Shown: piece by piece, positions 9,562-17,735 of the stretch
Position numbering within the stretch: the first letter of the stretch is position 1
Layout of the letters: every line of letters begins with the position of its first letter
NCBI GenBank assembly: GCA_020048985.1
Contig: JAIFLR010000013.1
Location: 1-64,000, forward strand
Direction: 5' to 3'
DNA from: Halobacteriovorax sp.
GTDB taxonomy: Bacteria; Bdellovibrionota; Bacteriovoracia; Bacteriovoracales; Bacteriovoracaceae
DNA length: 64,000 nucleotides
Made by a program: the position numbers and the translations under genes
The notes under the pieces: model-generated
The model's database searches: none
The model's input: only the letters and a program-made list of their open reading frames with translations
What the model was told of the DNA's origin: nothing

Positions 9562-10140
9562 AAATCAATCCCCATCCAGCGTAAGATATTTCGTCATCCA
9601 GTTTACTTTCATCCGAGCCGGTCTCAGTTTCTTCATAGGTCACATTGGTATATTCCAGGCCGATGTAACTTCTTCCAGCTAGTTTATAGTTGATTTGAAG
9701 CACATAAGATGGAAACGCAGGCGTTTTTAAGTAACATTTTCTTCAGCGAAATTTTTTTCATTGGAGCTGAATTGAGAATAAAGTACTGGCCTTCCCAGTA
9801 CGATGAAGGGCCCGAAATTGAGACCAAGGATAGGACTTAAATTTAACTGGGTACCGGACATATTGGTATCATCTACATCTTCAGGATCAGTTCGCTGACT
9901 CCAGATGAGATAATCGACTGTAAGGCCTGTAACAATATAACCAAATCGCATCCCCAGCGAAGCTTCTCCTCCATACTGAAAATGATCCCTGGATTCTGCG
10001 AAAATTTCATCCTGAGAAAATGAGGTTCCGATTCCACCCTTAGCAGCGATTGAGAAAAAAAACCGACTTGATCCTGAGGAGTCAGAGGCGTGCGAGCTCA
10101 TAGAGAATATAAAAATGAGGGCTGCTAAGATGAAGTTCAT
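9545..10140 (-). pseudogene. Outer-membrane barrel protein with a 1-nt frameshift
   Basis: The ATG 10140 frame gives a signal peptide and barrel-like strands (FQYGGEASLGMRFGYIVTGL) and stops at 9727 within a short A-run. Shifting frame by one base there continues the barrel: YVLQINYKLAGRSYIGLEYTNV and then a last strand SYAGWGLIYGFVF ending at 9545. A terminal Phe is the usual outer-membrane C-terminal signature, so this tail is very likely part of the gene. A single base lost in or near the A-run explains the break. Repaired, the protein would be about 197 residues. Confidence 0.7.
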
Positions 10141-10238
10141 GCTTTTATTATAATAATTTTTTTTAAAGTTTGAAAAAGTTTCGAATCTATTTTTTGAGTA
10201 TTGTTACATATTTTTGATATGAAAAAAATCGTTTGGAA

Positions 10239-10252
10239 AATGGCGCACTCTG
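10239..10252. repeat. Distal copy of the tRNA-Arg 3' end (att-like)
   Basis: Fourteen bases (aatggcgcactctg) identical to 11677-11690. It lies in the 137-nt AT-rich gap between the broken barrel gene and the ORF6N gene. A chance match of this length to one given 14-mer in 64 kb is very unlikely. Confidence 0.7.
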
Positions 10253-10277
10253 GTTGATGACTTTCGAACTTCGTGCT

Positions 10278-10796
10278 CTAGTTTCTAGGTTTTAAACCAA
10301 TTTTCTTGCGGTTAGGCTTCAAGCTCGGAGTCTCATCTTCAACTGCGTCAAGCCTTTCAAAAACAACCTTGAAAAGCTTGTTAGTTCCTTCTTCCAATTT
10401 ACTTACCCTGTCTGAAAGGGAGTTTTCCATGGCCAGAAAGCTTCTGAGCCGAATAAACGTTCTTATAATAGAAATGTTGACCCTTGCAGCTTCATCACTT
10501 GTGAGGACACTGGACAGCATTGCGACTCCGCCTTCTGTAAAAACACGTGGTAAATACCTTCGGCCACCTCGCCCGACGTTTGAGGTTCCAATTTGGAACC
10601 TCAAACTTTCAGTCTCTTCTAGTGTGAGCTGAAACATAAAATCCTCTGGAAACCTGTCAATGTTACGACTGACTGCTTTATTCAAGTTTTTAGTTAAAAC
10701 GCCATACAATTCCGCCAAATCTGAATCAACCATGACTTTATGACCTCGTATTACATAAATCATACTTTCAACTTTCACTAACCTTATATTGCTCAT
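10278..10796 (-). CDS. ORF6N-domain DNA-binding protein
   Basis: 172 residues from the third ATG (10796), which has GGAG six bases before it; two further in-frame ATGs lie 6 and 12 nt upstream. The N-terminal ~90 residues form an ORF6N domain: VESMIYVIRGHKVMVDSDLAELYGV, then RFPEDFMFQLT and LPRVFTEGGVAMLSSVL. The C-terminal part is helical and probably coiled-coil, with a basic tail. ORF6N domains occur in phage antirepressor-like proteins and in mobile elements. The gene lies inside the tRNA-flanked islet, divergent from the methyltransferase and 87 nt from it, so it may regulate that gene; this is inference. Confidence 0.9.
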   Translation of the reverse strand: MSNIRLVKVESMIYVIRGHKVMVDSDLAELYGVLTKNLNKAVSRNIDRFPEDFMFQLTLEETESLRFQIGTSNVGRGGRRYLPRVFTEGGVAMLSSVLTSDEAARVNISIIRTFIRLRSFLAMENSLSDRVSKLEEGTNKLFKVVFERLDAVEDETPSLKPNRKKIGLKPRN

Positions 10797-10883
10797 TCTC
10801 ATCTCCATCTAAAGACCGCGTTTTATTCAAAGTCGATAAAAAATGGAAGCACAACAAGCTCTAACTAATGCTAAAATTCACGT

Positions 10884-11612
10884 ATGAAATATTACGAAAT
10901 GCATGAAGTTGTTTATCAACGAATCAAAAATGATGGCCATCTTTCTTGGGATAAGTCCTCATCTTTTGATGATATGTGGTTGCACGGTACTAACATTGGT
11001 CTAAAAAAACATCTGACCGAAGTTGGTTTGAGCTTTAAGGACTTACGTGTTTTAGACCTTGGAACTGGCACGGGTACAAGCGCTCTTTACTGTGCAAAGG
11101 AAGGAGCAAAATGTGTTGGTGTTGAAGTTTCAAAGACAGCAATTGATATCGCTTTCAAGAATGCGCAGGCATTAGGATTAGATGTTGAATTTATCGTTGG
11201 GGATATTCTTGATCTAAACTTGAACAAAAAATTTGATCTTGTAATCGACAGTACAGTACTACATTGTATTGTCGGTGATAATGATAGAAAGAATTTTTAT
11301 GAGACTGCAAAAAGACACTTGAATGCCGATGGTTACCTTTTCATAAACACTATGATTTCCATGGGTGATATGTCATCACACTTTCGTAAAGACTATTTTC
11401 ATTATGAGGATGAGATTCTTTGGTCATTGGGAATAAGCGAGATTACAAAAAGAAAAACAATTGATGGAAAAAGTTATTTCCCTCATCGAACATTGCTATT
11501 TGAAGAAAATCAAATTAAAGAATTTAAAAACAATGGGTTTGAGATTGTTAATATCGAGATTGTTTCTGAATCTGTAAATTGTATGGTAGCTCTACTCAAA
11601 TTAAAGACTTAA
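10884..11612 (+). CDS. Class I SAM-dependent methyltransferase
   Basis: 242 residues. SAM-binding motif I is VLDLGTGTGTSAL at residues 56-68; the acidic residue of motif II is in VGVEVS; motif IV is FDLVIDSTVLHCI. This is the small-molecule-type Rossmann methyltransferase fold (Methyltransf_11/25-like); the substrate cannot be told from sequence. The gene is clearly more AT-rich than its surroundings, especially in its last third, and sits inside the tRNA-flanked islet. No good ribosome site precedes ATG 10884. Confidence 0.85.
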   Translation: MKYYEMHEVVYQRIKNDGHLSWDKSSSFDDMWLHGTNIGLKKHLTEVGLSFKDLRVLDLGTGTGTSALYCAKEGAKCVGVEVSKTAIDIAFKNAQALGLDVEFIVGDILDLNLNKKFDLVIDSTVLHCIVGDNDRKNFYETAKRHLNADGYLFINTMISMGDMSSHFRKDYFHYEDEILWSLGISEITKRKTIDGKSYFPHRTLLFEENQIKEFKNNGFEIVNIEIVSESVNCMVALLKLKT

Positions 11613-11676
11613 AACTATCAGTTCGATAGTGGATGATGGTCTGCCTTGCATGCATTTGAAATTAATGAGGATTTTG

Positions 11677-11690
11677 AATGGCGCACTCTG
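11677..11690. repeat. Proximal att-like repeat inside tRNA-Arg 3' end
   Basis: The 14-bp partner of 10239-10252. It covers the CCA, the discriminator base and the 3' acceptor strand of the tRNA plus two flanking bases. Similarity stops abruptly on both sides. Confidence 0.7.
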
Positions 11691-11755
11691 AGGGATTCGA
11701 ACCCCCGACCAATTGGTTCGAAGCCAACTACTCTATCCAGCTGAGCTAAGAGTGC
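11679..11755 (-). tRNA. tRNA-Arg (anticodon UCG)
   Basis: 77 nt including an encoded CCA. The acceptor stem is GCACTCT paired with AGAGTGC. The anticodon stem is GTTGG/CCAAT with loop CTTCGAA, giving anticodon UCG (reads CGA and other CGN codons). The T arm GGGGG-TTCGAAT-CCCTC is canonical. It stands alone, and its 3' end serves as the right boundary of the islet. Confidence 0.96.
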
Positions 11756-11839
11756 GTTCCAATGAGTATGAGGGAGATAATGGGCTTTGTCAGCAAAGGA
11801 AGTGCTTTTGCGCTAAGTCAAAAGCACTTATTTTAGGGT

Positions 11840-14143
11840 CTATTTCTTCTCAGTATTTAAAAGCTCGTCAACTTCTTCAACATCAAACTCATTGAGGCCG
11901 TATGGGTTATCTTTCGAGTTAAGGTCCTCGTCGATATAACGTTTGCCCATATTCTCTTCGATTTCATCCAGGGAATCTTGATCGATGTTTCCTTGCTTCT
12001 TCTCAATATCGTCAAGGCTCTCGTTCTCGAGGAGTTTATCTTCATTAAGCTTAGCATCGTTGAGGATGGTCTCTGCCTGCTCAATTTCATTTTCAAGTCG
12101 CTCAAGGGCCTTCAGGTCGCGTTCAGAATCTTTGATGACTGACTTCTCACGCTCCTGACGTTCAAGCTCCGAAAGCTCGTCCTCAGTTAACTGAATTTTA
12201 TCGGCTTGTTTAAGCAGATCGTCGTTGAGATTTTCAAGATTAAGTTCAACATCAAGCTCTTCCAGGGCCTTGCCACCCATAAGTTCTTTTTTACTTTGAG
12301 AAGTTGCCTTTTTGGCATTCATCTCGCGCAGATGGGCCTCTTTAGTTTTAGTAATGGCGATGTCACCAGGACCAAAATGTTTAATCGTTTTAGAAACGAG
12401 AACAGTCGCAAAATTATCTGTAAGGGTGATAACTGTTAATTCACCCATTTTATAGGTCGGTTGGTCGGTAATTTTCTCATCCATCAGACGATCTTTAAAT
12501 CCATAGACTTCAAAAACGTTACCTATCTCAACACCGTCTGCTCGACCGCGATCTAGGTAAACCACATCACCAAAACCTAAAATACTTTGTAGAGGATTGA
12601 AAGTTGCAAGAATCGCAGCTTCAACCAATCTCGAGTTATAGGTTGAGGTTATGCGCTCAAGCTTAGGAGTATAGGTTGTAACTCGATCTCCCCTTTGAGG
12701 AGTTCCGGCCACTTCAAAAAACTCTACTTCCCATTTATCTTTGATTTTGCGAATCAACTTAACCTGGCCAACAACAGCGTACTTGTAACCTTCGCGGTCG
12801 GAGTTTTTGTGTTTGGCTTTGCCCATAGAAGAGTAGATTGAAAACTTGTCACCAGGTAGTGCATTGATGGATTCATCAAATTTCACATAGGCCCTGTCAC
12901 CGATTGTGAAGAAAATATTTTCGTCTGGACCGTTCGTAATTTCCCCAAAGTCCTGAACGATATTGGTGGAAACAAAAGTGCTTAGGTAAAATCCTTCTTT
13001 AAAGGAATAGATAATTCTGGAATTTTTATCAAATCCAGATGAATCGTAATTTGATGGAATAATAACATCAAATTCACTACGAGGCGGCTCATAGTTTTCA
13101 TATTCTCTGTTAAGTGCCTGCTCACCGGCCTTATTGAGATCATCCATGGTTTCTTCAGAAGCATATTGAAAGTAAATACCTTGATTGGTGAGATCACTCT
13201 TTTCTTCAAGCCACTTAGGCTTGGCATCATCACCAAAATTTGCCAAGTCATTAGCATTTGTCGTGCCTACTGAACCAGGAACTGCATCAAGTTCGTCCCT
13301 TGTAAACTCTCCCAATTTTACCTGAGGTGGATTAGCACCACTACCAGTTGTAAATGAAAGAACCATGCCAGGCTCAATAAAGTGAGGATTCGTGATAAAT
13401 GAGTTTATTGACCATATTTTTGGATAGAAAAAACCTGATCCAAAAATCTTTTTACTTATTTTAAATAACCAGTCATTTTTTACGACTGTATAAGAATCAA
13501 CTTTAGCTGCCGTGGCGACTTCGTTCCATTCGTTATCAGAAATTTGACCTTGAATATTTTTTGCAATGGAAAGAAGGTCTCGCTCCTCTCTACCGACATC
13601 AAACACTGCCGGTTCTGCACTTTCTTTTTTTTCTGCTGTGGCCGTCGAGTCGTCTTCTTTTTTATCGGACTCTACTTCAGACTTGACCGTTTCTGCTGCG
13701 CCGTCAGATGTTGCAGGTTTAAATTCCTGATCATCGCCAATATCAGTTTTCAGGGCTTCAAGATCATCACCCCCAGCAGCTTCACTAGTATTAGCAGTCT
13801 CAGTACTGGGCTCCAATGGCTCAAGCACTGCAGCTTCTTCAACTGGGGCCGCCTCAGGTGTCACTTCTGCTGGTGCCGCAGCTGTTTCATTAGTGGTTGG
13901 TTCAATTGGTTCAAGATCCTGAACATCCACCGTATCAGAAGGAGTCGATTCTATAGTTGAAGGAGCCGCTTCCGCTGTGGGAGCTGGCTCAAGCACCTCT
14001 TTGGTCTCGGCTTCGGAAGATTTATTATCCTCTAGCAGAGTCTGAAGATCTTGCTCATTAAGTTCTTCATCTTGTGCCCAAGACGCAGGTATAGCGTTCA
14101 CTAAAAGTGCTACCGCAATGAGAAATGTGGTTTCTCTTTTCAC
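11840..14143 (-). CDS. Secreted LysM-domain protein with acidic low-complexity regions
   Basis: 767 residues from a GTG start, with a signal peptide ending PASWA. Residues 25-190 are an acidic, Ala/Pro/Glu/Thr-rich disordered stretch. A LysM-like domain follows (YTVVKNDWLFKISKKIFG to FIEPGMVLSF), which should bind peptidoglycan. The central ~300 residues are beta-rich (for example GDRAYVKFDESINALPGDKFSIYS and VVYLDRGRADGVEIGNVFEVYG). The C-terminal ~170 residues are a highly charged coiled coil ending LLNTEKK. The TPR lipoprotein lies 16 nt upstream, so they probably form one operon and act together at the cell wall. Function unknown. Confidence 0.85.
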   Translation of the reverse strand: MKRETTFLIAVALLVNAIPASWAQDEELNEQDLQTLLEDNKSSEAETKEVLEPAPTAEAAPSTIESTPSDTVDVQDLEPIEPTTNETAAAPAEVTPEAAPVEEAAVLEPLEPSTETANTSEAAGGDDLEALKTDIGDDQEFKPATSDGAAETVKSEVESDKKEDDSTATAEKKESAEPAVFDVGREERDLLSIAKNIQGQISDNEWNEVATAAKVDSYTVVKNDWLFKISKKIFGSGFFYPKIWSINSFITNPHFIEPGMVLSFTTGSGANPPQVKLGEFTRDELDAVPGSVGTTNANDLANFGDDAKPKWLEEKSDLTNQGIYFQYASEETMDDLNKAGEQALNREYENYEPPRSEFDVIIPSNYDSSGFDKNSRIIYSFKEGFYLSTFVSTNIVQDFGEITNGPDENIFFTIGDRAYVKFDESINALPGDKFSIYSSMGKAKHKNSDREGYKYAVVGQVKLIRKIKDKWEVEFFEVAGTPQRGDRVTTYTPKLERITSTYNSRLVEAAILATFNPLQSILGFGDVVYLDRGRADGVEIGNVFEVYGFKDRLMDEKITDQPTYKMGELTVITLTDNFATVLVSKTIKHFGPGDIAITKTKEAHLREMNAKKATSQSKKELMGGKALEELDVELNLENLNDDLLKQADKIQLTEDELSELERQEREKSVIKDSERDLKALERLENEIEQAETILNDAKLNEDKLLENESLDDIEKKQGNIDQDSLDEIEENMGKRYIDEDLNSKDNPYGLNEFDVEEVDELLNTEKK

Positions 14144-14159
14144 CAGTTAAACCTGACCC

Positions 14160-14831
14160 TTATTTCGCTTCAAAAACATCATTAAGCATTGATGCGTATT
14201 GTTCTTTTTTATTCTGAATTCCTAATCTATCACTGCAATTAACCGCGTACTTTAATGCATCAAGAACAACACCAGAGTGAGCATTCTTGTTAATGATATC
14301 TTCAAAAACTTGCAGGGCCAAATCATATTGCCCTTTTCCATAGAGAAGTTCACCGATTTGAAGTTTTGCCCTTACTCTTATGGCAGGTGTTCCCGCTGTT
14401 TCAAGCTGTTGAAATATTTTTGTCGCTTCACCAGGGTTAGACTCTTTAAGCCCCACACCTTTCTTGAAGATCAATAATTGAGACTCAAGATCAGAAGGAA
14501 GGTCTTCGCTTGCCACAACAACCTGTTGATTGGGAAAAGCGTCCACAGTCTCAGCATTTGGAGTCGTTTGAGCAAAATTCTCGCTGGAAGTTTTTTGTAA
14601 TTCATCGACTAAAGATGATTGTCCCTTGTTAGGATTCTCTTTAAGGGCTTCGTATTTTTTAGAGAGTTCTTCGTACTTAACCAGCAGTTGGTCGTATTGT
14701 GAACGAGACACAGATCGAGATTGCTTAGCCTTCTTTTCGTCGTCCTCGACTAAAGAGCGCTCCACATCACGGTACCATGAGCAAGAATTGAGGACTAATA
14801 AGGCAAACATTGGGATCAGGGCAGATTTCAA
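14160..14831 (-). CDS. TPR-containing lipoprotein
   Basis: I place the start at TTG 14831: GGAGG ends 5 nt before it and translation then begins with a textbook lipoprotein signal (MKSALIPMFALLVLNSC). The ATG four codons upstream overlaps that ribosome site and is less likely. After lipobox LNSC come a charged coiled-coil segment (about residues 35-65), a linker, and a C-terminal TPR-like region (residues 120-220; EATKIFQQLETAG, YDLALQVFEDIINKN). The layout recalls CpoB/YbgF-type periplasmic scaffolds. It precedes the LysM gene with a 16-nt gap, which suggests a joint role at the peptidoglycan. Confidence 0.75.
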   Translation of the reverse strand: MKSALIPMFALLVLNSCSWYRDVERSLVEDDEKKAKQSRSVSRSQYDQLLVKYEELSKKYEALKENPNKGQSSLVDELQKTSSENFAQTTPNAETVDAFPNQQVVVASEDLPSDLESQLLIFKKGVGLKESNPGEATKIFQQLETAGTPAIRVRAKLQIGELLYGKGQYDLALQVFEDIINKNAHSGVVLDALKYAVNCSDRLGIQNKKEQYASMLNDVFEAK

Positions 14832-14918
14832 AGCGTCCTCCATGACATAACTTCTTAAATTTTTTGACTTTCCCTACCTTTTATTTTAATTGGTAATCCT
14901 TTTTCGTCAAGGAAACTA

Positions 14919-15188
14919 ATGCCCCATACCTATCAGTCGACTAAACAGCTCTTCTACTGCATCCTTCGCATGCCCAAGGATGATGCCTATTTCGTGTATT
15001 TTACCTTCGAATCTAACGAGGGAATGTGTTTCTACTCTACGGTAGATGAATCCCTGAAGGGGCAGTATAGGGACATTGAAGTCAGATGCCCAATTGAGTG
15101 GGAGCCGCACCTCAAAGCTCTTATTACTAAGCTCCAGACGGAAATCCGCCTGGATATCTTAGAGGAAAAAATTATTTCTGATTCTTAA
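14919..15188 (+). CDS. DUF4911-like small protein
   Basis: 89 residues with AAGGA five bases before ATG 14919. The pattern (a basic strand LFYCILRMPKDDAYFVYFTFESNEG followed by strands and a C-terminal helix EPHLKALITKLQ) fits DUF4911, a small family of unknown function. It probably folds as a compact alpha/beta domain. It is transcribed divergently from the LysM/TPR operon, and its last 17 nt overlap the end of the peroxiredoxin gene. Confidence 0.7.
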   Translation: MPHTYQSTKQLFYCILRMPKDDAYFVYFTFESNEGMCFYSTVDESLKGQYRDIEVRCPIEWEPHLKALITKLQTEIRLDILEEKIISDS

Positions 15189-15732
15189 ACACTTTCAAGA
15201 TGTCATCATGGTGGGTGGTAGTATTCACCTTATCCATGATGTGGATGATCTTCCCGTCCTTATCCAGCAGAAAACTTTGTCGCAAAATCCCCATGTACTC
15301 TCGGCCCATAAATTTCTTCAAGGCCCAGGTCCCATAAGCTTCACAAACTTTGTGATCAGGATCTGACAAAAGAGTGAAATTCAATTTCTGTTTGTCCTCA
15401 AACTGCTTGAGCTTTTTAACCGGATCCGCACTGATTCCCAGTACGACAATCTTCTCTTTACTGAGTTTGGAGTGAGAGTCCCGTATTGCGCAGGCCTGAA
15501 CTGTACAGCCTGGTGTAAGCGCCTTAGGGTAAAAATAAACCACTACATTTTGCCCCTTAAAATCCTTCAATGAGATTTTTTTCCCATTCTGATCTTCAAG
15601 TACAAATGTTGGGGCTAAATCACCGACAGCAAGGAGTGCAGTCTTAGGTTCAGGAGCTTTTTTAGGCGCAACTTTCTTGACCACTTTTTTTGTTACTTTT
15701 TTGGTTACGTTTTTAGCCACTTTCTTTGCCAT
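15172..15732 (-). CDS. bcp: BCP-type peroxiredoxin with Lys/Ala-rich N-terminal tail
   Basis: 186 residues. The thioredoxin-fold peroxidase domain (about 35-186) carries the peroxidatic Cys C76 in TPGCT and a resolving Cys C81 five residues later, the atypical 2-Cys BCP/PrxQ arrangement. It reduces H2O2 and organic hydroperoxides using thioredoxin. The first ~30 residues (MAKKVAKNVTKKVTKKVVKK) are a repetitive Lys/Val/Ala tail like that of histone H1-type bacterial proteins, unusual for a peroxiredoxin. AAGGA precedes ATG 15732. The metallo-beta-lactamase gene lies 11 nt upstream, so they are probably co-transcribed. Confidence 0.95.
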   Translation of the reverse strand: MAKKVAKNVTKKVTKKVVKKVAPKKAPEPKTALLAVGDLAPTFVLEDQNGKKISLKDFKGQNVVVYFYPKALTPGCTVQACAIRDSHSKLSKEKIVVLGISADPVKKLKQFEDKQKLNFTLLSDPDHKVCEAYGTWALKKFMGREYMGILRQSFLLDKDGKIIHIMDKVNTTTHHDDILKVFKNQK

Positions 15733-15743
15733 ATATATTCCTT

Positions 15744-16481
15744 TTACCAGTTGTCTCTTAGGGATCTAAGTTTGATAAACAAGTTTCGCTCATCAATCGT
15801 CTCCCCTTTGAGTATGTTTTGTTGAATCTCTTGCGAGTTGAGGCGAAAAAAAGGATTCACTTTTTTCTCCTGACCCAGGCTCCATTCAAGCCCCTGCTCA
15901 GTATCTGCGTCTCGAACAATTCTTAAGGCTTCATCAATTGCTATATTTTCAGGCTCACAGGATTTGGCAAAAAGTAGATTTTTTAAAACATAATCATGGC
16001 CCGGATAAAGCAGTACTTTATCCTGAAGATTTTTTAGGCGATTGGTGGTCTCGTATAATGCTTCAACATTACCTCCCCCATGACAATTTCCGACCCCACT
16101 ATTAAACAGGGTATCTCCGGAGAATAATCCCAGAACATCCTCAGCTTTTTGCCAATAAAAAGCGACGTGATCACTGGTATGTCCGGGTGTATCCACAAAC
16201 TTGATCATTTGGTCATTATCCAGTTGGATCTTATTAGATTCTCGGGATAACACTGGGCAGTTAAAAATGCTTTGAAGCGCAGAGTTGCCGCGGACATGAT
16301 CCCAATGTTGATGGGTATTTAAAATTCCTGCAAGCGTGAGAGATTCTTTTTTGATATAATCAACTATCGGCTTTTCATCGTAAGGATCAATAACCCAGGA
16401 GTTTCCTGTTTTTTTATCCAAAACGAGATAGCTGAAGTTTCTGAGATCATTTTTACCGTAGAAAATTTTAACCTGGATCAT
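15744..16481 (-). CDS. Hydroxyacylglutathione hydrolase-like metallo-beta-lactamase-fold enzyme
   Basis: 245 residues. The metal-binding motif is HQHWDH (H57, H59, D61, H62), followed by TPGHTSDH, FSGDTLF and YPGHDY, in glyoxalase II order. The C-terminal NPFFRLNS and the final helix fit the HAGH C-terminal domain that positions glutathione. The probable reaction is hydrolysis of S-lactoylglutathione to lactate; gshB elsewhere in the window makes glutathione use plausible. Its start codon is separated by only 3 nt from the start codon of the divergent M48 protease, so the promoters must overlap coding sequence. Confidence 0.9.
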   Translation of the reverse strand: MIQVKIFYGKNDLRNFSYLVLDKKTGNSWVIDPYDEKPIVDYIKKESLTLAGILNTHQHWDHVRGNSALQSIFNCPVLSRESNKIQLDNDQMIKFVDTPGHTSDHVAFYWQKAEDVLGLFSGDTLFNSGVGNCHGGGNVEALYETTNRLKNLQDKVLLYPGHDYVLKNLLFAKSCEPENIAIDEALRIVRDADTEQGLEWSLGQEKKVNPFFRLNSQEIQQNILKGETIDERNLFIKLRSLRDNW

Positions 16482-16484
16482 AAC

Positions 16485-17735
16485 ATGTCTAACCTTTACT
16501 CATATTATACTCAAGTCATCTTTCTTTTATTTATTATTATCAATCACCTGATCGAAATTTATCTTACTCGCAGGCAATTAGAAATGTATCAAAAACATGC
16601 TCTCACCCCTCCCGAGGAATTTAAATCTTTTTTAACTGATAGTGAGCATCAAAAAGCCATTCAATACTCATCTTCCAAACTCAAAATGGGCCAGTTCCAC
16701 CTGGTGTTTGATGCCATCTTACTTTTCTATTGGTTTCCTTTGCACGGAGCCGAAAAACTCTATCTGGCACTTCCCATCGAGGGGATGCACCGTGAAGTCT
16801 TCTTTTTGATCACTTTCACCTTGATTCAGTTTGTGTTGAGTCTTCCTTGGTCAATTTTTTCAACTTTTTATCTGGAAGAAAAATTTGGCTTTAATAAATC
16901 CACTCCAAAATTATTTATCATTGATCGACTCAAAGGTCTTGCTCTGGGCGGCGTACTTGGAATACCGCTTCTCTATGCAGTCTTTTTTCTCTTCAAGTCG
17001 CTGGGGGAATATTGGTGGCTTGCAAGTTTTGCACTACTAACCTGTTTTCAATTTTTCCTGGTTTGGATTTATCCTACCGTCATCGCTCCTTTATTTAATA
17101 AATTTCAGCCGCTCGAAGGGTCTGAACTCAAACAAGGAATCGAAAACTTAGTAACTAACGCAGGTTTCAACGCCAAGGAAGTCTTCGTCATGGACGCCTC
17201 ACGTAGAAGTGCCCATGGAAACGCCTACTTTACTGGTTTTGGAAAAAATAAACGTGTGGTGTTTTTTGATACGTTACTCAAACAACTCGAGAATCCAGAA
17301 ATTCTGGCGATCCTTGCCCACGAGCTAGGGCATATGAAACTCAAGCACATACCTAAGTCGATGATCACTTCCGTTTTGCTGTCATTCGCAGGCTTTTGGC
17401 TTATGGGGAAAGTCGCCAATCAAGAATGGTTCTTCCATGGGCACTTCATTCGCTACACTTCACCCGGAATTCTTTTGCTGCTCTTTACTCAAGCCTTGCC
17501 ACTCTATACCTTCTGGTTTTCGCCTATTGGTACGTGGATCTCCCGCAAAAGAGAATTTGAAGCGGATGCCTATGCGGCAAAAGAAACGAGACCAGAAAAT
17601 TTAATTCAAGGTTTACTGAAACTTTATCAGCAAAATGCGAGTCCCGTAGTGACTGATAAAATCTATTCCGGATTCTATCATTCACATCCTCCAGCTTTAG
17701 AGAGGATTAGAAGACTGGAATCACTCAAAAGTTAA
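16485..17735 (+). CDS. Ste24-type M48 membrane metallopeptidase
   Basis: 416 residues with several membrane helices: residues ~8-28, ~70-90, ~105-125, ~150-175, ~185-210, and two after the active site. The zinc motif HELGH lies near residue 280 (LAHELGHMKLKH), with the third ligand in EFEADAYA near 360. Length and topology fit the CAAX prenyl protease 1/Ste24 branch of M48 rather than short HtpX. In bacteria its substrates are unknown; membrane-protein quality control is likely. The 3' end overlaps the opposite hydrolase by 15 nt. Confidence 0.93.
   Translation: MSNLYSYYTQVIFLLFIIINHLIEIYLTRRQLEMYQKHALTPPEEFKSFLTDSEHQKAIQYSSSKLKMGQFHLVFDAILLFYWFPLHGAEKLYLALPIEGMHREVFFLITFTLIQFVLSLPWSIFSTFYLEEKFGFNKSTPKLFIIDRLKGLALGGVLGIPLLYAVFFLFKSLGEYWWLASFALLTCFQFFLVWIYPTVIAPLFNKFQPLEGSELKQGIENLVTNAGFNAKEVFVMDASRRSAHGNAYFTGFGKNKRVVFFDTLLKQLENPEILAILAHELGHMKLKHIPKSMITSVLLSFAGFWLMGKVANQEWFFHGHFIRYTSPGILLLLFTQALPLYTFWFSPIGTWISRKREFEADAYAAKETRPENLIQGLLKLYQQNASPVVTDKIYSGFYHSHPPALERIRRLESLKS

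Larger units (their letters stand above)
10239..11690. mobile_element. Minimal tRNA-Arg-associated genomic islet without integrase
   Basis: A 1.45-kb segment bounded by two identical 14-bp direct repeats (10239-10252 and 11677-11690). The right copy is the 3' end of tRNA-Arg including CCA; the left copy is an isolated fragment. This is the usual footprint of tyrosine-recombinase integration at a tRNA 3' end, with the inserted DNA lying downstream of the tRNA. Inside are an ORF6N-domain gene and a divergent SAM methyltransferase, the latter visibly AT-rich. No integrase or transposase gene is present, so the element is either a remnant or depends on a recombinase elsewhere. The repeat match is seen; the mobility is inferred. 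Confidence 0.6.

Noticed and set aside
13544-13960. Plus-strand open frame of 138 codons rich in Phe, Cys and Arg
   Set aside because: It is the antisense of the low-complexity acidic region of the LysM protein; the composition is a mirror artefact.
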